Assembly (NCBI RefSeq): GCF_001039355.2 | Contig: NW_019774847.1 | Location: 1,035,872-1,099,871 of the forward strand | DNA: 64,000 nt | Origin: Lingula anatina | Lineage: Eukaryota; Brachiopoda; Lingulata; Lingulida; Lingulidae | Reading direction: 5' to 3' | Shown: positions 52,804 to 64,000 of the stretch, in pieces | How the letters are laid out: every line of letters begins with the position of its first letter | How positions within the stretch are numbered: the first letter of the stretch is position 1 | The notes under the pieces: model-generated | Told to the model about the DNA's origin: nothing | Databases searched by the model: none | What the model saw: the letters and a program-made list of their open reading frames with translations, nothing else | Made by a program: the position numbers and the translations under genes

Positions 52804-55800
52804 ATGAAACTGGTAATGCTATATTTAAGCCTTGATATTTGCCATATAATAATATATTTATGCCTTGATATTTGACATATAATTAGAATAATGGATCTTA
52901 CTCAGATTAACAGCAACATTTGGAAAGTAGCAACAACCCCTAAAGTTACATTGAAGGTAAAATTGTGTTAAAAACGTTAACAGTGTCTGTATAACAGTGT
53001 TCACCACTATTTCAGTATTGTCTGTCCCATGCTGCCAGGCATCCCTGCTTCATCCTCAAGTTCAAGACAGTGACCTTAATGTTGGACTGTGGTTTGGATT
53101 ACAGCTCACTTCTCCATTTCCTGCCTTTATCTTTAGTACAGAGGTGGGAAGAAATTTTTAAGCACTTTTGTGTTGTAATTTTACTTTTGGATCATGTACT
53201 TTGCAACTTGTAAAACATATTAATTAGGTTTCTGAATCATTCATTCTGTTTTAAAGAACTATAGCAGTTACTGTACTAGTACAGTACGTGTATCATGTCA
53301 GACCATTTATTTGAAAACCAAAATCAACTTTTTCTTTCTTAAGCTCCCGGTGGTCAGATTTACCAAAATGGAAGCCCAAAGAATACAAAGGACCCTATAA
53401 ATTAGAAGGTGTAAGTTTATAGTTATACATCACCCTCTATGTTAGAAATGTTTTTCATCAAAATATTTTTATTGCTTCAGTTATGTAAACCTTGCAGCAA
53501 ATATTTTTATTGCAGATTATAACATTTTCTAAAATTTAAATTAATAATTACTTAATATATTGCAGTAGAGTTCTAATTTGTTGGATGTAGAACATATAGT
53601 AGAAGGTGCTGGTGTTGGTGCTGTTTATTCTAGGAGCTGAGAGAATGTGCTGGTAGAGTGTTTGTAGACAGTGTCCCAGAATTCAATGTACCAAAGGTAA
53701 ATGTTATACACAGTCACTGGTCAACATCAACCTTCTTGTTGTCATATCTTTGTAGGCAAAATAGTACTGAATTTTTAAGTATTTGTGTGGAGATATTATG
53801 GTGTGGTGATTAAGATACATATTTTCTCAGGTTATGTTGTGACAAATTTAGTAGATTGATAGTTATCTCTAGATTGGGCTGTTCAACCATATTGAAATGA
53901 CCCAGGTATGATGTCAGCCATGTTTTATGTTCAGATAACGCTGGTGGACCTGTCAGAGGTGGATGTCATCCTCGTCTCCAACAGTCATGCCATGTTGGCG
54001 CTCCCTTACGTCACTGAGTATTCTGGATTCAAGGGTGTTGTCTATGCCACTGAACCCACTCTGCAAGCAGGCAGGTAATAGAGGGGGCACAGGCTGTTTG
54101 GTTATTGTTTATAACTGATACTTAAAGTTACAGTGTGTGCTTGTTTCCACTATGTGCATGTGTGTGTTTGGTAGTGTTTTTGTGTGTGTGTGTGTGGGGG
54201 GGGGGTCTATGAAAGTTTTAGTTGTGAGACAAGATTTATTTGTAACTGTCTCACAAAATGGTGCACTTCTCTGTAAAGATGACTCTTTTATTCATCTTGT
54301 ATCTGTTCTCCTTGCAGACAGTTCATGGAAGAGTTGGTGCAGTACATAGACAGGTGTCCCAAGGTAAACCACGCCAGCGTATGGAAGCAACCAGAGGTCA
54401 TCAAGTACGTCTGGATTTTCACTGATTTCTGTCATCAATTGGCCAAGCTTAAATGTGACTGTAAATTGTAGTAACCTAGAAACAGTGTTTTATTTGTAGA
54501 AGATATGACTATACTTTTAAAATTGAAATGGAATTTTTGTTTAAGTAGTTTTAACTACTAAAAAATTAAAATAAGAGTTTTGTCAATTTACTTGTATGTC
54601 TTTTGCATGAATGTAGATATGATGACACATTTAAGATGCTGATTTGCGTCTTTGCCCAATAACTTTGCCAATGAATGCATTTAAGGACCTGGTTGTTTCT
54701 TCTACTTGTCAGATGTTTACCTCCTCCCTTAAAAGATGCCATACAACCGTTGTCATGGAAACAGTGTTATAGCCTGCATGACGTCAATGCTAGCTTGTCA
54801 AAGGTTCACATGGTGAACTTTAATGAGAAATTGGTAGGTTACACCTTACCTGGCAAAACTTTAATGAGAAATTGGTAGGTTACACCTTACCTGGCAAAAC
54901 TTTAATGAGAAATTGGTAGGTTACTCTTTACCTGGCAAAACTTGAATGAGAAATTGGTAGGTTACACTTTACCTGGCAGAAACTAAACTGGTACTACTAG
55001 TGTACAATGGGAATCTTCTGAAAGATCAGTTGTGCATTTTCAGTTCACTTAGAGTTGTAAAACTATTTGGTCATAATGTATAAAAACTAAGGTTATTGAG
55101 GATATTGTTCATTCGATAAGGACAAAGGACAGTTTTTTTTTGTTTGTTTTTTTAATGAGGAAGAACTGATGGGTCTATTTGTCCTTACATTGAATGTGCA
55201 GACAGGAGTTGATTTCTAAACAGTGTTTTTTGGTGATTTATATGATACTGTATGACATACATGATATATAATTACTTATAAAATTTCAAAATTTCAGGAC
55301 ATTCTAGGGGCATTGTGTGTGACTCCTCTCAGCTCAGGCTGGTGTATATATGTAATTACATAATTTCAGGACATTCTAGGGGCATTGTGTGTGACTCCTC
55401 TCAGCTCAGGCTGGTGTATATATGTAATTACATAATTTCAGGACATTCTAGGGGCATTGTGTGTGACTCCTCTCAGCTCAGGCTGGTGTATATATGTAAT
55501 TACATAATTTCAGGACATTCTAGGGGCATTGTGTGTGACTCCTCTCAGCTCAGGCTGGTGTATATATGTAATTATATAATTTCAGGACATTCTAGGGGCA
55601 TTGTGTGTGACTCCTCTCAGCTCAGGCTGGTGTATTGGAGGTTGTAACTGGCTGATACAATCTGCACACGAGAAGGTAGGGGTCTGCATGCATGCACACA
55701 CGCACACTAACATACATACACACACATATGAGCTTGCACGTGCACACACATACATACACACAATACATATATATTTTTTTCTTGGATATTGAGGAAAATT

Positions 55801-58800
55801 GTTGTACTAAAATGTTAATATCATTAATTGTGAATACATAGATTATTGCTTTGAGCATATAGCCTGCTCAGTATTTGTGAAATTAATGTTTGGTTTGTTT
55901 TCCAGATCTGTTACGTGGCAGGTTCCTCAACGTTGACAACATTTTCCAAGGTAGGTCACTGCTTTTACTTTTGATTTAGAATACTTTTCTTGATTCAGAA
56001 TATTGTTCTGCTTTAGCTTGTGTACATTAATGTATACCATAGAATGTTTGTGCTTGTGTGTGTTGTATATCCAGTCTTGAGATTACTCTTCAATGAAATG
56101 TATTTAACAATGCAAATATTCCATGTACCCCTGTTTACCATTATGGCTGCTGTTGTAATAAATACTATGTTTGTTTTCTCCATAATGTCAGCCTGTAGAC
56201 CACACTGCACTGAAAAATGCGGACCTCATCATCTTATCTCAGTTGACACAGACGCCACACNTGTGTGACTCCTCTCAGCTCAGGCTGGTGTATTGGAGGT
56301 TGTAACTGGCTGATACAATCTGCACACGAGAAGGTAGGGGTCTGCATGCATGCACACACGCACACTAACATACATACACACACATATGAGCTTGCACGTG
56401 CACACACATACATACACACAATACATATATATTTTTTTCTTGGATATTGAGGAAAATTGTTGTACTAAAATGTTAATATCATTAATTGTGAATACATAGA
56501 TTCCTGCTTTGAGCATATAGCCAACTCAGTATTTGTGAAATTAATGTTTGGTTTGTTTTCCAGATCTGTTACGTGGCAGGTTCCTCAACGTTGACAACAT
56601 TTTCCAAGGTAGGTCACTGCTTTTACTTTTGATTTAGAATACTTTTCTTGATTCAGAATATTGTTCTGCTTTAGCTTGCAGTGATTGCGAAAGCCGTCGG
56701 ACCACGGCCATATGCCGGCAAAAATTCTGTGGGCTGGAAAACCCTTATAACTCATCGGCCCACATGACCGAAGGACTAAAGTTGATTTCTTTTACAGACA
56801 CCGACTCATATCTGAATTTATCGTAAAGCTCTGAGTACGCACTAGGCGCAAGTAAAATTTTAACCTGCGCCATACTGGAGCGTACAAATACATGTAGCAA
56901 ACACTATTTTTTGTAATAAAGATCTCCATACGTTATGATGTCGCTCGAAGTGCGCATAGAGATGCCGTCAGGGCTGACATGTGACCCGTTTCACAAAAAA
57001 AATTATCGAAACTGAAACAACTACAGGTCAATGAAAAACGTACTGCTCAAGACACTGAAAACAGGCCGCTCAAACTGCTTACGACAGGCCGCGCACGGAC
57101 CTCTGAGAACACCTAACTACATGTGCTGGGTAAACAAATATGGCTTCCGTCGCACCGCATGTTGAGTAACCGATAAGTGAAAAAGAGAAATATTCATTTG
57201 CTTTTTAGATGGGTGCTCTTAACTAATTTTAATGGATATTTTAAGTAATATTGCATCTTTAGCGGCGCTATATGTCAAAATGAAGGACAACATCATTTTC
57301 AGTGCGGAAAATTTGCAATGGCACAGTCAGGATGCAAAACTGTCTATTAATTCATCTAAACGAACTAGCTTAGCCTTAGATATTGAATAAAAATTATTTT
57401 CAGACTCTGGCCCGTAGCCAGGAATTGTTCAATTACAAAAAATAGTTCGAAAGAATCGCCCCTTTTGCTGACAAAAGGTTCACCCTTGGTAAAATTTGAT
57501 CTAGGTACATGACGTTTTTATGGAAAAAAGACCCCCCCCCCTTTTAAAATTGCCGACTACGGGCCTGCTATGAGAGCAATGGCTTTTTTTTACAATAAGA
57601 ATGGGAATTGTCTACCTTTTCCATGTAGTGCAATTATTTATTCTGAAAGATTTTTCCATTAAGTACAATTTTTTGGACAGTACAATTGTTAATTTTGGAA
57701 GATTTTTCCATACACTACAATTATTTAGGACTTCAGAGTAGAAGCATCAAGTTTTTTATTGTTTTTAATCATATAAAAATATTGAAATATAATGAATTTT
57801 CTCTAAATAATTCACGGCACACATTTTTTAAAAATGGCCCAATTTCTTTTTTTACCAAGTGGGCCAAAATGGCCCAACCAGATTTTGACCCAGGACGATC
57901 CCTGCTAACAGACAAGCATTTTTCCAATAGTGAAAATCTAAAAAAAAGTTAGAAAAGTTGGAAGCTCCACTTTACTATGACTTATATTTTAATTTTAGGC
58001 AAAAATTGGAAAAGAAATTTACAAAGGATACAAGATCTTGTGTTAAAAGATTAGAAATTAAGATAAGCAACCCAGATGTAAAAAGGATAAAACTTAAATG
58101 CCAGAAAGCATCCAAAATGAAGGATGTTTAAACTTAAATCTCAAATATTCTATTATATCTGGCCTGAAAATTGAAAAAGCACCGATTTAAAATGCCAGGC
58201 AATAACATTCATCAAAAATGAAATGAAAATATACAGCTTGATTATTTTATTGTGGGCCGGTAAAAAAAGGTGTGGGCTGACAAAATTTAGTTTGCTCCAG
58301 CCCACATGTCTGGTAAGTGTTCAATCTCTTTCGCAACCACTGAAGGCTTGTGTACATTAATGTATACCATAGAATGTTTGTGCTTGTGTGTGTTGTATAT
58401 CCAGTCTTGAGATTACTCTTCAATGAAATGTATTTAACAATGCAAATATTCCATGTACCCCTGTTTACCATTATGGCTGCTGTTGTAATAAATACTATGT
58501 TTGTTTTCTCCATAATGTCAGCCTGTAGACCACACTGCACTGAAAAATGCCGACCTCATCATCTTATCTCAGTTGACACAGACGCCACATGTCAATCCAG
58601 ACTCCATGATAGGAGAGTTCTGCCTCAACGCTGGTATGAAGATTTGTTTGGTTATTTTCAGAGAAATCTTTCATACTTTTACAGTTTAAAATTTTCCAAT
58701 GAGTGCTTAATTTTTTCTACATTTTGAATGTTCTTGGTGATTTTCTCAGTAATGTTACCTAAGATTGTTAACAGTGTTTTAGTAATTATGCTCTATATTG

Positions 58801-61800
58801 ATGTGATCTTGCTATCTTGCTGCTTTAATGTGATCTTGCTATTTCAGCTCTGACTGTTAAGAAAGGAGGCAATGTTCTGGTTCCTGTGTACCCAGCTGGT
58901 GTGACCTATGACCTCTTTGAATGCCTCTCTGTCCACATGGAGAGCTGTGGTCTGGCAGGTGTCCCCATGTATTTTATCTCCCCTGTAGCTGACAGCAGTC
59001 TGGCATATTCTAATATCTTTGCTGAGTGGTAAGTTAACTGTGGACTGACAGGTGTCCCCATGTATTTTATCTCCCCTGTAGCTGACAGCAGTCTGGCATA
59101 TTCTAATATCTTTGCTGAGTGGTAAGTTAACTGTGGACTGGCAGGTGTCCCCATGTATTTTATCTCCCCTGTAGCTGACAGCAGCCTGGCATATTCTAAT
59201 ATCTTTGCTGAGTGTTGAGAAAGTCATCTCATACACTTAAGCAATTGCTGACAGTGATTCCATGTTGATAGTTCTTAAGAAAATTTTATTCACTTCAAAC
59301 CAAATCAAATACTTGAATATTTGACTTTTTGATACAGGAACTACAGTAATGATCAGTGCAATGTGTAGATCTGATGAATGTGAAAATAAGCAGATATATA
59401 CAAACCATAATTGAACACTTTACACTCCCAGGCTCTCAGACAGTAAACAATCCAAGGTGTACCTTCCAGAGCCACCCTTTCCACATGCAGAGGTAAGCAA
59501 ATCAACATGAACTGTTGTACACATTATATGGGCTGTCCTTCTCAAATGTAACTTATAGCTGAGTTGATTTAATTAAATATCTAATATCCAGGAAATCTTC
59601 CAAATCCTGAGAGCTAAACTGTTTTTCTGATTGCATTGTTTACTAACAGTAACAATATATTCCTTTTGCTTCCACTTCCCTTTGCACCCTCTCTCTCTGC
59701 TAACATTGAAACTCTTTCTGTATTACTGCATTAACCATGATTGGTTGAGAGGCTAAGTACAAAGTCTTTCTCTTTTTAATGTCTCACAAAATTTTAGACG
59801 TTTTCAAATAGTGGCTTTTCTGGGCAAAGCTCAACTCTTTCTCTGCAAATAAAAATGTTTGAGGATTTGAAGATCTGTAGATTTTAGAAATACCACATCT
59901 CCACTGATGTTAGAACTACGTGCATATTGGTCAATCTGAGCAGAGCTGTTGCACATCAACATTTGGTCACCTCTCTTCGTAATTAAATCATTAAGGGAAA
60001 GTGTGGTTTGAAATCAGATAATGAAAATGTAGCTCAGTAATTTATTCTCTTTCCAGTTGATAAGTGCTGGCAGACTGCGGCATTACCCTAGTATACATGG
60101 TGAGTGGGGACACTTTATATATGTAGCAAACAATTTTTGTTTGTGTGTTTGCATTTCTTCAAAAGATTTTGGTGTCTCAAAACTGGTTTCAATAAATATT
60201 ATTAAGCAAAACAGAAGTTTAGAAGTCATGTGTTTTACTTGACTTCAGTAAAGACTTCAAGACTCCCTGTGTAGTATTTACAAGACATCCACCTTTGGGA
60301 TTTGATGTAATAATATTTTGTGTTTTGAGATTTGATGTAATAATATTTTGTGTTTTAGGTGACTTCAGTAAAGACTTCAAGACTCCCTGTGTAGTATTCA
60401 CAGGACACCCATCTTTGAGATTTGGAGATGTTGTTCATTTTATTGAAATGTGGGGAAAGACCAGTGCAAATGCCATCATATTTACTGGTAGGTGAAAATC
60501 TCTTGTTTATGTGTACTATGTGAAAGTGGTGATGATGAGGAAAATAGTTACCTAATCATTATGTTTAAAATGTCTCCATGGATATGTAATCATTATGTTT
60601 AAAATGTCTCCATGGATATATAATGAGCATGTCAAACATACCGATGACTCCCCAGATGGTTTCTTAGATGTGGATTTTGTGTGGCAATTATTAAGCTAAA
60701 AGTTTTTATTAGGAAAATCTTTGTGTTTACGGGATAAAGGTTGTATAAAAGTAGTGCAGAGTTAAAGTCATGAAATTTGTTAAATTAAATTTTTTTTTCT
60801 TTTTCAGAGCCAGATTTCTACTACCTAGATGCTCTGGCCCCCTACCAACCCCTGGCTATGAAGGTAGGGACAGGCCAAAGATTGGGATCAGCAATTTTAA
60901 GAATGAATAGATCAATAAATAAATTAATAAGATAAATAGATGATTATGTTAATAAAATGTAAGATAATAACGATAATAATTCATTGATGTATGATTTATT
61001 CCAGGTTCTTTGCTGCCCTATAGACACCAGTCTCAACTTCTCCCAGACTAACAAGTTGATCAAGGATCTCAAGCCACAGCATTTTGTAATCTCAGAGACG
61101 TACACACGCCCCCCTCCTCTGTATCCACATAGAACTGACCTTGTGGTGGACCCAGTAAGTATACACAACCCATAGGTAATTGGCCCAAAATCCTAAGGAT
61201 TCCTGTAGCACAAGTCCTAGATAGGAATCCTGTAGGATATATCATAGACTTTCTAAAGAATCCTGTAGGATTTCTATAAAATCCAATAGAAGTCTTATAT
61301 TGGTAAGGGGTTAGACTTGAACTTTACTGGTGTCATTAATCCCTGTAATAATTGTGGTAATGATGAGAACTTAATTCTTATTTAATTGTAATTATTTACT
61401 ATCTGTATATAACCTATATATTATGTTTTGTCTCAGGACCTGCAGGTGATGACATATAAACCAGGAGAGGTGCTCACTCTTCCTATCAGGAGAAAGTTTA
61501 TAATTATTTACTATCTGTATATAACCTATATATTATGTTTTGTCTCAGGACCTGCAAGTGATGACATATAAACCGGGAGAGGTGCTAACTCTTCCCATCA
61601 GGAGAAAGTTTGAGCAGATCAACATTGACCCAGAGGTGAGATGACATTATTGTAGTTGTCATAGAAACCTTATGTCAAGTAATTTATGTCCTTTCAGAGA
61701 GATTATAGTATTCCTTGTTTTGATTTAAACTAATATGGATATCATAAACAACCCCATATATAAATATATACATCTTGTCATCCGATTGAACTGTAAAATT

Positions 61801-63674
61801 GTATTGATGGAAATTGACCCAGTCTTTTTATCATGGCAGCTGGCAGGCTCACTGATGCCTATAGAAGTGAGACCAGGAGTCTCTGTTGCCATGGTAACTG
61901 GAAGCCTTGTTACCAGGGACAACCAGCACACACTGAAGGTAAGCAGGGGAATGCTAGTGGAGTGTTTCATGCATAGTTTGTGTTTTAATTCTGTCACCTG
62001 ACTGTTCACAGTGTTTGGTGGTGGTTGTGGAACCAGATCAGGATGTGCAGCTGTGGGAACCCCTTTTGCAATAACTGGTGTTGTATTGGGGGTTACAGCT
62101 TTTATTTCTGGTATTTGTATGGTCGAGATAGAACTTGCTATGGTGGTCTTGTATTGAGTGCTGTAGCTTGGATTTCTAAATTTTGTTTGGTTGTGATTTC
62201 ATCAAGTGACTACCATTGTTTATGTTGGCCATTTTTGTCATTGCCAGTTAATAAATATACCAAGGGAAAAAGTAATGAGGTCTTGTTTATTTGTCTTATT
62301 TAACATGCCATATTTTTTTCTGGGTGAAGTTTTAAACCATACAATTCAGTAAAGATCAGTAGGTTGTTCTAGAGATTCAGAATTATGAAATGTACCCCAG
62401 GAAAGACACTGAGACAGTAAGTGTATCCAGAATAGTAGACTAACAGATCTGTAGATCAAATATGGCGACCCACTTAAAAACTTGCTGCTTAAATCCCCTA
62501 ACAGACACTGTTTAGATCTCCTGCGGGGATTCTGCAACAAGCATTCAAGTGGGTCAGCTATATTTGACCTGCAGATCTGCTAGCTCCCTGTTCTGAATGA
62601 GGCCTGTGTTTTCCTTCAGCCCCTGCAGACGTCTGGTCTGAAGAGAAAACTTGAGACCAGCTCTGACAGGAAGAGGAGAAGTTATTTCTGGGGAGCCCTG
62701 GATGTGCAGGAGTTTGTTGATAAGTTAAACAAGGTAAGGTGTTGTAACGGAGTGGTATTGTGTTGTTTGTAGACAAAATTGTACAAAATGAAGCTGCCAT
62801 CGGTAATTGTATTGAATGAAATTGTGGTCTATGTCACATTTGGCAAATGAAAGATATGTTTGTAAGAGAGACATTGAACAAGGCCTGGTTAAAATGGATA
62901 AGGGGGGGGGAGGATGTAGAAAGCCTCATATTCTGGTGAGGGTAATGAGTCAAGACTTCCATTCTTCTATTATAATAATAAAATACTAATGATAATTTTT
63001 TTCTTTGTTAAACATACTGTATGTTAATTTCAAGCTGTCTCAAGTTTTGTGTGTGTAATGTTGTAGGAAGGTCTGACAGATGTCAAGGTAGAAGACAGTG
63101 CTGAGGGACATATAGTCCACCTGGTAAGATACAGACCTAGGATTAGAACGTGTGATCTCTTTGATGAAATGCAGGCTCCTCTTAATACAGTAAAACCACA
63201 GGGTCTTGTCACTGATGTCTGATACACAGCAGAGGAAAATACAACACATGGCATTTGACCATCAGAGGAGCATGAAGAACATCAGTGGAGAGGCCTTGTG
63301 GGAACATACAGATATCTTGTTCTGAGTTTAGGCACTTAATTGACATGAAATTTTATGTAATTGAGCCTCTGAATTTACAAAAAAATGTATAATAAGTTAC
63401 TATTTTTGAAAGGAACAGAAAAGAAACCAAAAGAAAATTTGCAAAGATATTCCTGTTTATACCACAGTGTGCTAGTAACTGGAGATCAAACATTGAAGTA
63501 ATCAGACTGAGTGTGAAATGTTGATAATAGATTCATATATTCTCTGTGTTTCAGCCAAATGAAGACACCCTTATACAGTTGGAAGAGGGATCAACACACA
63601 TCATATGTGAAGGCAATGAAGGACTGAGAGTGAAACTTAAAGATATACTACTACAGTGTTTGAATAGACTATAG
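52804..63674 (+). CDS. INTS9: Integrator complex subunit 9
   Basis: Non-catalytic partner of the INTS11 endonuclease in the Integrator complex (snRNA 3' processing, promoter-proximal termination); nuclear. 21 coding exons, 652 aa (human about 658, from memory): 52804-52812, 53016-53143, 53344-53410, 53634-53696, 53935-54074, 54318-54404, 54713-54833, 55586-55675, 55906-55950 (or 56564-56608), 58522-58633, 58848-59028, 59432-59492, 60057-60099, 60359-60487, 60808-60863, 61005-61154, 61549-61635, 61840-61938, 62620-62733, 63067-63123, 63555-63674. Phases all close. Metallo-beta-lactamase/beta-CASP fold blocks are visible: [82 protein letters not shown]. The HxHxDH zinc motif is degenerate (SNSHAML), as expected of the inactive subunit. 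The first coding exon holds only MKL. Exons 8-10 are partly repeated around the N at 56261. Confidence 0.93.
54816..54979 (+). repeat. 41-bp repeat x4 spanning the INTS9 exon 7 donor
   Basis: Unit AACTTTAATGAGAAATTG plus GTAGGTTACACC...: exon end and donor together. Copies start at 54816, 54857, 54898 and 54939; the exon ends at the first donor (54833). All four donors keep GTAGGTTA. Confidence 0.92.
55298..55657 (+). repeat. 72-bp repeat x5 carrying the INTS9 exon 8 acceptor
   Basis: Copies of ATTTCAG plus the first about 50 nt of exon 8 begin the exon at 55298, 55370, 55442, 55514 and 55586. Only the last continues into the complete exon. The unit is 24 codons long, but its intronic part contains TAA in the exon frame, so upstream acceptors lead to truncation. 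Confidence 0.95.
55604..56608 (+). repeat. Allelic overlap at the N gap (56261)
   Basis: Sequence from within exon 8 (about 55604) to exon 10 (56260) reappears after the N at 56262-56678 and 58343-58589. This gives second copies of the exon 8 end (to 56333), exon 9 (56564-56608) and exon 10 (58522-58633). Copies differ at only a few sites plus the 1.66-kb insertion. Best explained as two haplotypes left side by side; exon 10 of the first copy is cut by the gap (56192-56260). Confidence 0.85.
56679..58342. mobile_element. Non-autonomous hAT-like element, 1664 bp, with empty site in the other copy
   Basis: The left end CAGTGATTGCGAAAGCC and right end CTTTCGCAACCACTG form inverted repeats of the hAT kind (CAGTGRTTGCGAAAG). 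The flanks TTAGCTTG and AAGGCTTG are a decayed 8-bp duplication at best. The paralogous/allelic stretch at 56011-56030 reads CTTTAGCTTGTGTACATTAA without interruption. No transposase is seen; the interior is AT-rich with an internal repeat around 57645-57720 (AAGATTTTTCCAT...ACAATT). Confidence 0.8.
58958..59214 (+). repeat. 93-bp repeat x3 spanning the INTS9 exon 11 donor
   Basis: Units start GGTGTCCCCATG at 58958, 59051 and 59144. Each holds the last about 71 nt of exon 11 (ending GCTGAGTG) and its donor GTAAGTTAAC. The third copy has lost the donor (GAGTGTTGAG). Read-through gives GAG TGG TAA, an immediate stop. Confidence 0.93.
60241..60420 (+). repeat. 120-bp duplication at the INTS9 exon 14 acceptor
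   Basis: The start of exon 14 (GACTTCAGTAAAGACTTCAA) occurs at 60241 and 60361. The upstream copy has TTTTACTT in place of the functional TTTTAGGT, so its acceptor is destroyed. A 29-bp sub-repeat (GATTTGATGTAATAATATTT...) lies between, at about 60300-60357. Confidence 0.88.
61390..61613 (+). repeat. 112-bp duplication carrying the INTS9 exon 17 acceptor
   Basis: Two copies of TTTTGTCTCAG plus the first about 65 nt of exon 17 (exon starts 61437 and 61549). Both acceptors are intact. The inner one gives the open frame; the outer adds 112 nt and leads to a stop. Confidence 0.9.
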
Positions 63675-63760
63675 CAAGTGTATAAAGATATACTACTACA
63701 ATGTTTGAATAGACTATAGCAAGTGTATAAAGATATACTACTACAGTGCTATAATAAAAT
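63641..63760 (+). repeat. 45-bp repeat x3 over the INTS9 stop codon
   Basis: Units start AGATATACTACTACAGTG at 63641, 63686 and 63731 and carry the last codons plus TAG. The first stop (63672-63674) is used. Confidence 0.9.
63753..63758 (+). terminator. Probable INTS9 poly(A) signal
   Basis: AATAAA 79 nt after the stop codon, followed by a TGTTTGTATG-type GT-rich stretch. Confidence 0.6.
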
Positions 63761-64000
63761 GTAGCAAGTGTTTGTATGATTTGTCTACACGTAAGCTATC
63801 TGAACAAGCCCAGAGAGGAGAAAGGCTTTAGTTCTGAGTGAGCAATGATGGGATGAGTATAAGACCGCATTCACATTGAGTTGAGCCATGGCTCTACAAA
63901 GCCACAAACTAAATATGGCGGACGTACATAAATGAAAAACGCCTAATCTTTTAATAGTCTCTCTGACTCTCACACGCCTCCCCATGCGTCGTCCCTGCGG
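63759..64000. other. Downstream of INTS9
   Basis: No gene or repeat that I can support in the remaining about 240 bp. Confidence 0.5.

Noticed and set aside
55315-55647. 110-codon repetitive plus-strand ORF ([14 protein letters not shown] repeats)
   Set aside because: Out-of-frame reading of the INTS9 exon 8 acceptor repeat; the true exon frame is [15 protein letters not shown].
55298-55657. CRISPR-like regular array (also 50501-51000 and 33845-34497)
   Set aside because: Units are head-to-tail without unique spacers and lie in a eukaryotic intron or intergenic region.
63785-63985. Minus ORF at the window end
   Set aside because: Short, no family resemblance, no splice or promoter context.

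Overview
This is animal nuclear DNA. All protein genes are split by GT-AG introns, the flanks are AT-rich, and single-base N gaps sit at 39485, 44324, 48337 and 56261. The best organism guess is an invertebrate deuterostome, with a cephalochordate (amphioxus/lancelet) favoured. Reasons: (i) tandem-duplicated NIDO/AMOP/VWD/sushi membrane proteins; (ii) a very high density of minisatellites, many lying across exon-intron junctions, a habit I recall being described for amphioxus genes (unverified here); (iii) unresolved allelic duplicates at contig joins, as expected of a very heterozygous genome. A mollusc or other marine invertebrate is not excluded.

Left third (1-33,000): a cluster of Mesh/SUSD2-like cell-surface genes. 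Gene A (+, 187-3005) is the 3' half of a gene that starts outside the window. Gene B (+, 6160-18377) is complete: signal peptide, NIDO, IPT/Ig-like, AMOP, VWD, two sushi exons, TM and a short tail. Gene C (-, 32556-20978) is complete and convergent with B, has three sushi exons and a different cytoplasmic tail. B and C are arms of a large inverted duplication, and A and B are direct duplicates that include their 3' flanks. A broken last exon of a C-type gene (4685-5048) follows gene A, so the ancestral unit was probably a (+)/(-) pair. Introns hold Tc1, LINE and MITE relics.

Middle (33,000-35,700): intergenic DNA with a large 23-bp minisatellite that is open in almost every reading frame but is not a gene.

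Right half: U2SURP/SR140 (-, 52295-35716; 26 exons, about 1000 aa) and INTS9 (+, 52804-63674; 21 coding exons, 652 aa) are head to head across about 0.5 kb, so probably share a bidirectional promoter. Inside one U2SURP intron, between two N gaps (39486-44323), lie the 5' ends of two other divergent genes, both truncated at the gaps. This looks like a misplaced contig rather than nested genes.

The most striking pattern: at least eight exon-intron boundaries of U2SURP and INTS9 are covered by tandem repeats whose unit contains the splice site itself (donor arrays of 12 x 40 bp, 4 x 41 bp and 3 x 93 bp; acceptor arrays of 5 x 72 bp, 2 x 112 bp, 2 x 58 bp and others). In most cases only one copy gives an open reading frame. 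INTS9 also carries a 1.66-kb hAT-like insertion in one of two allelic copies, with the empty site in the other.
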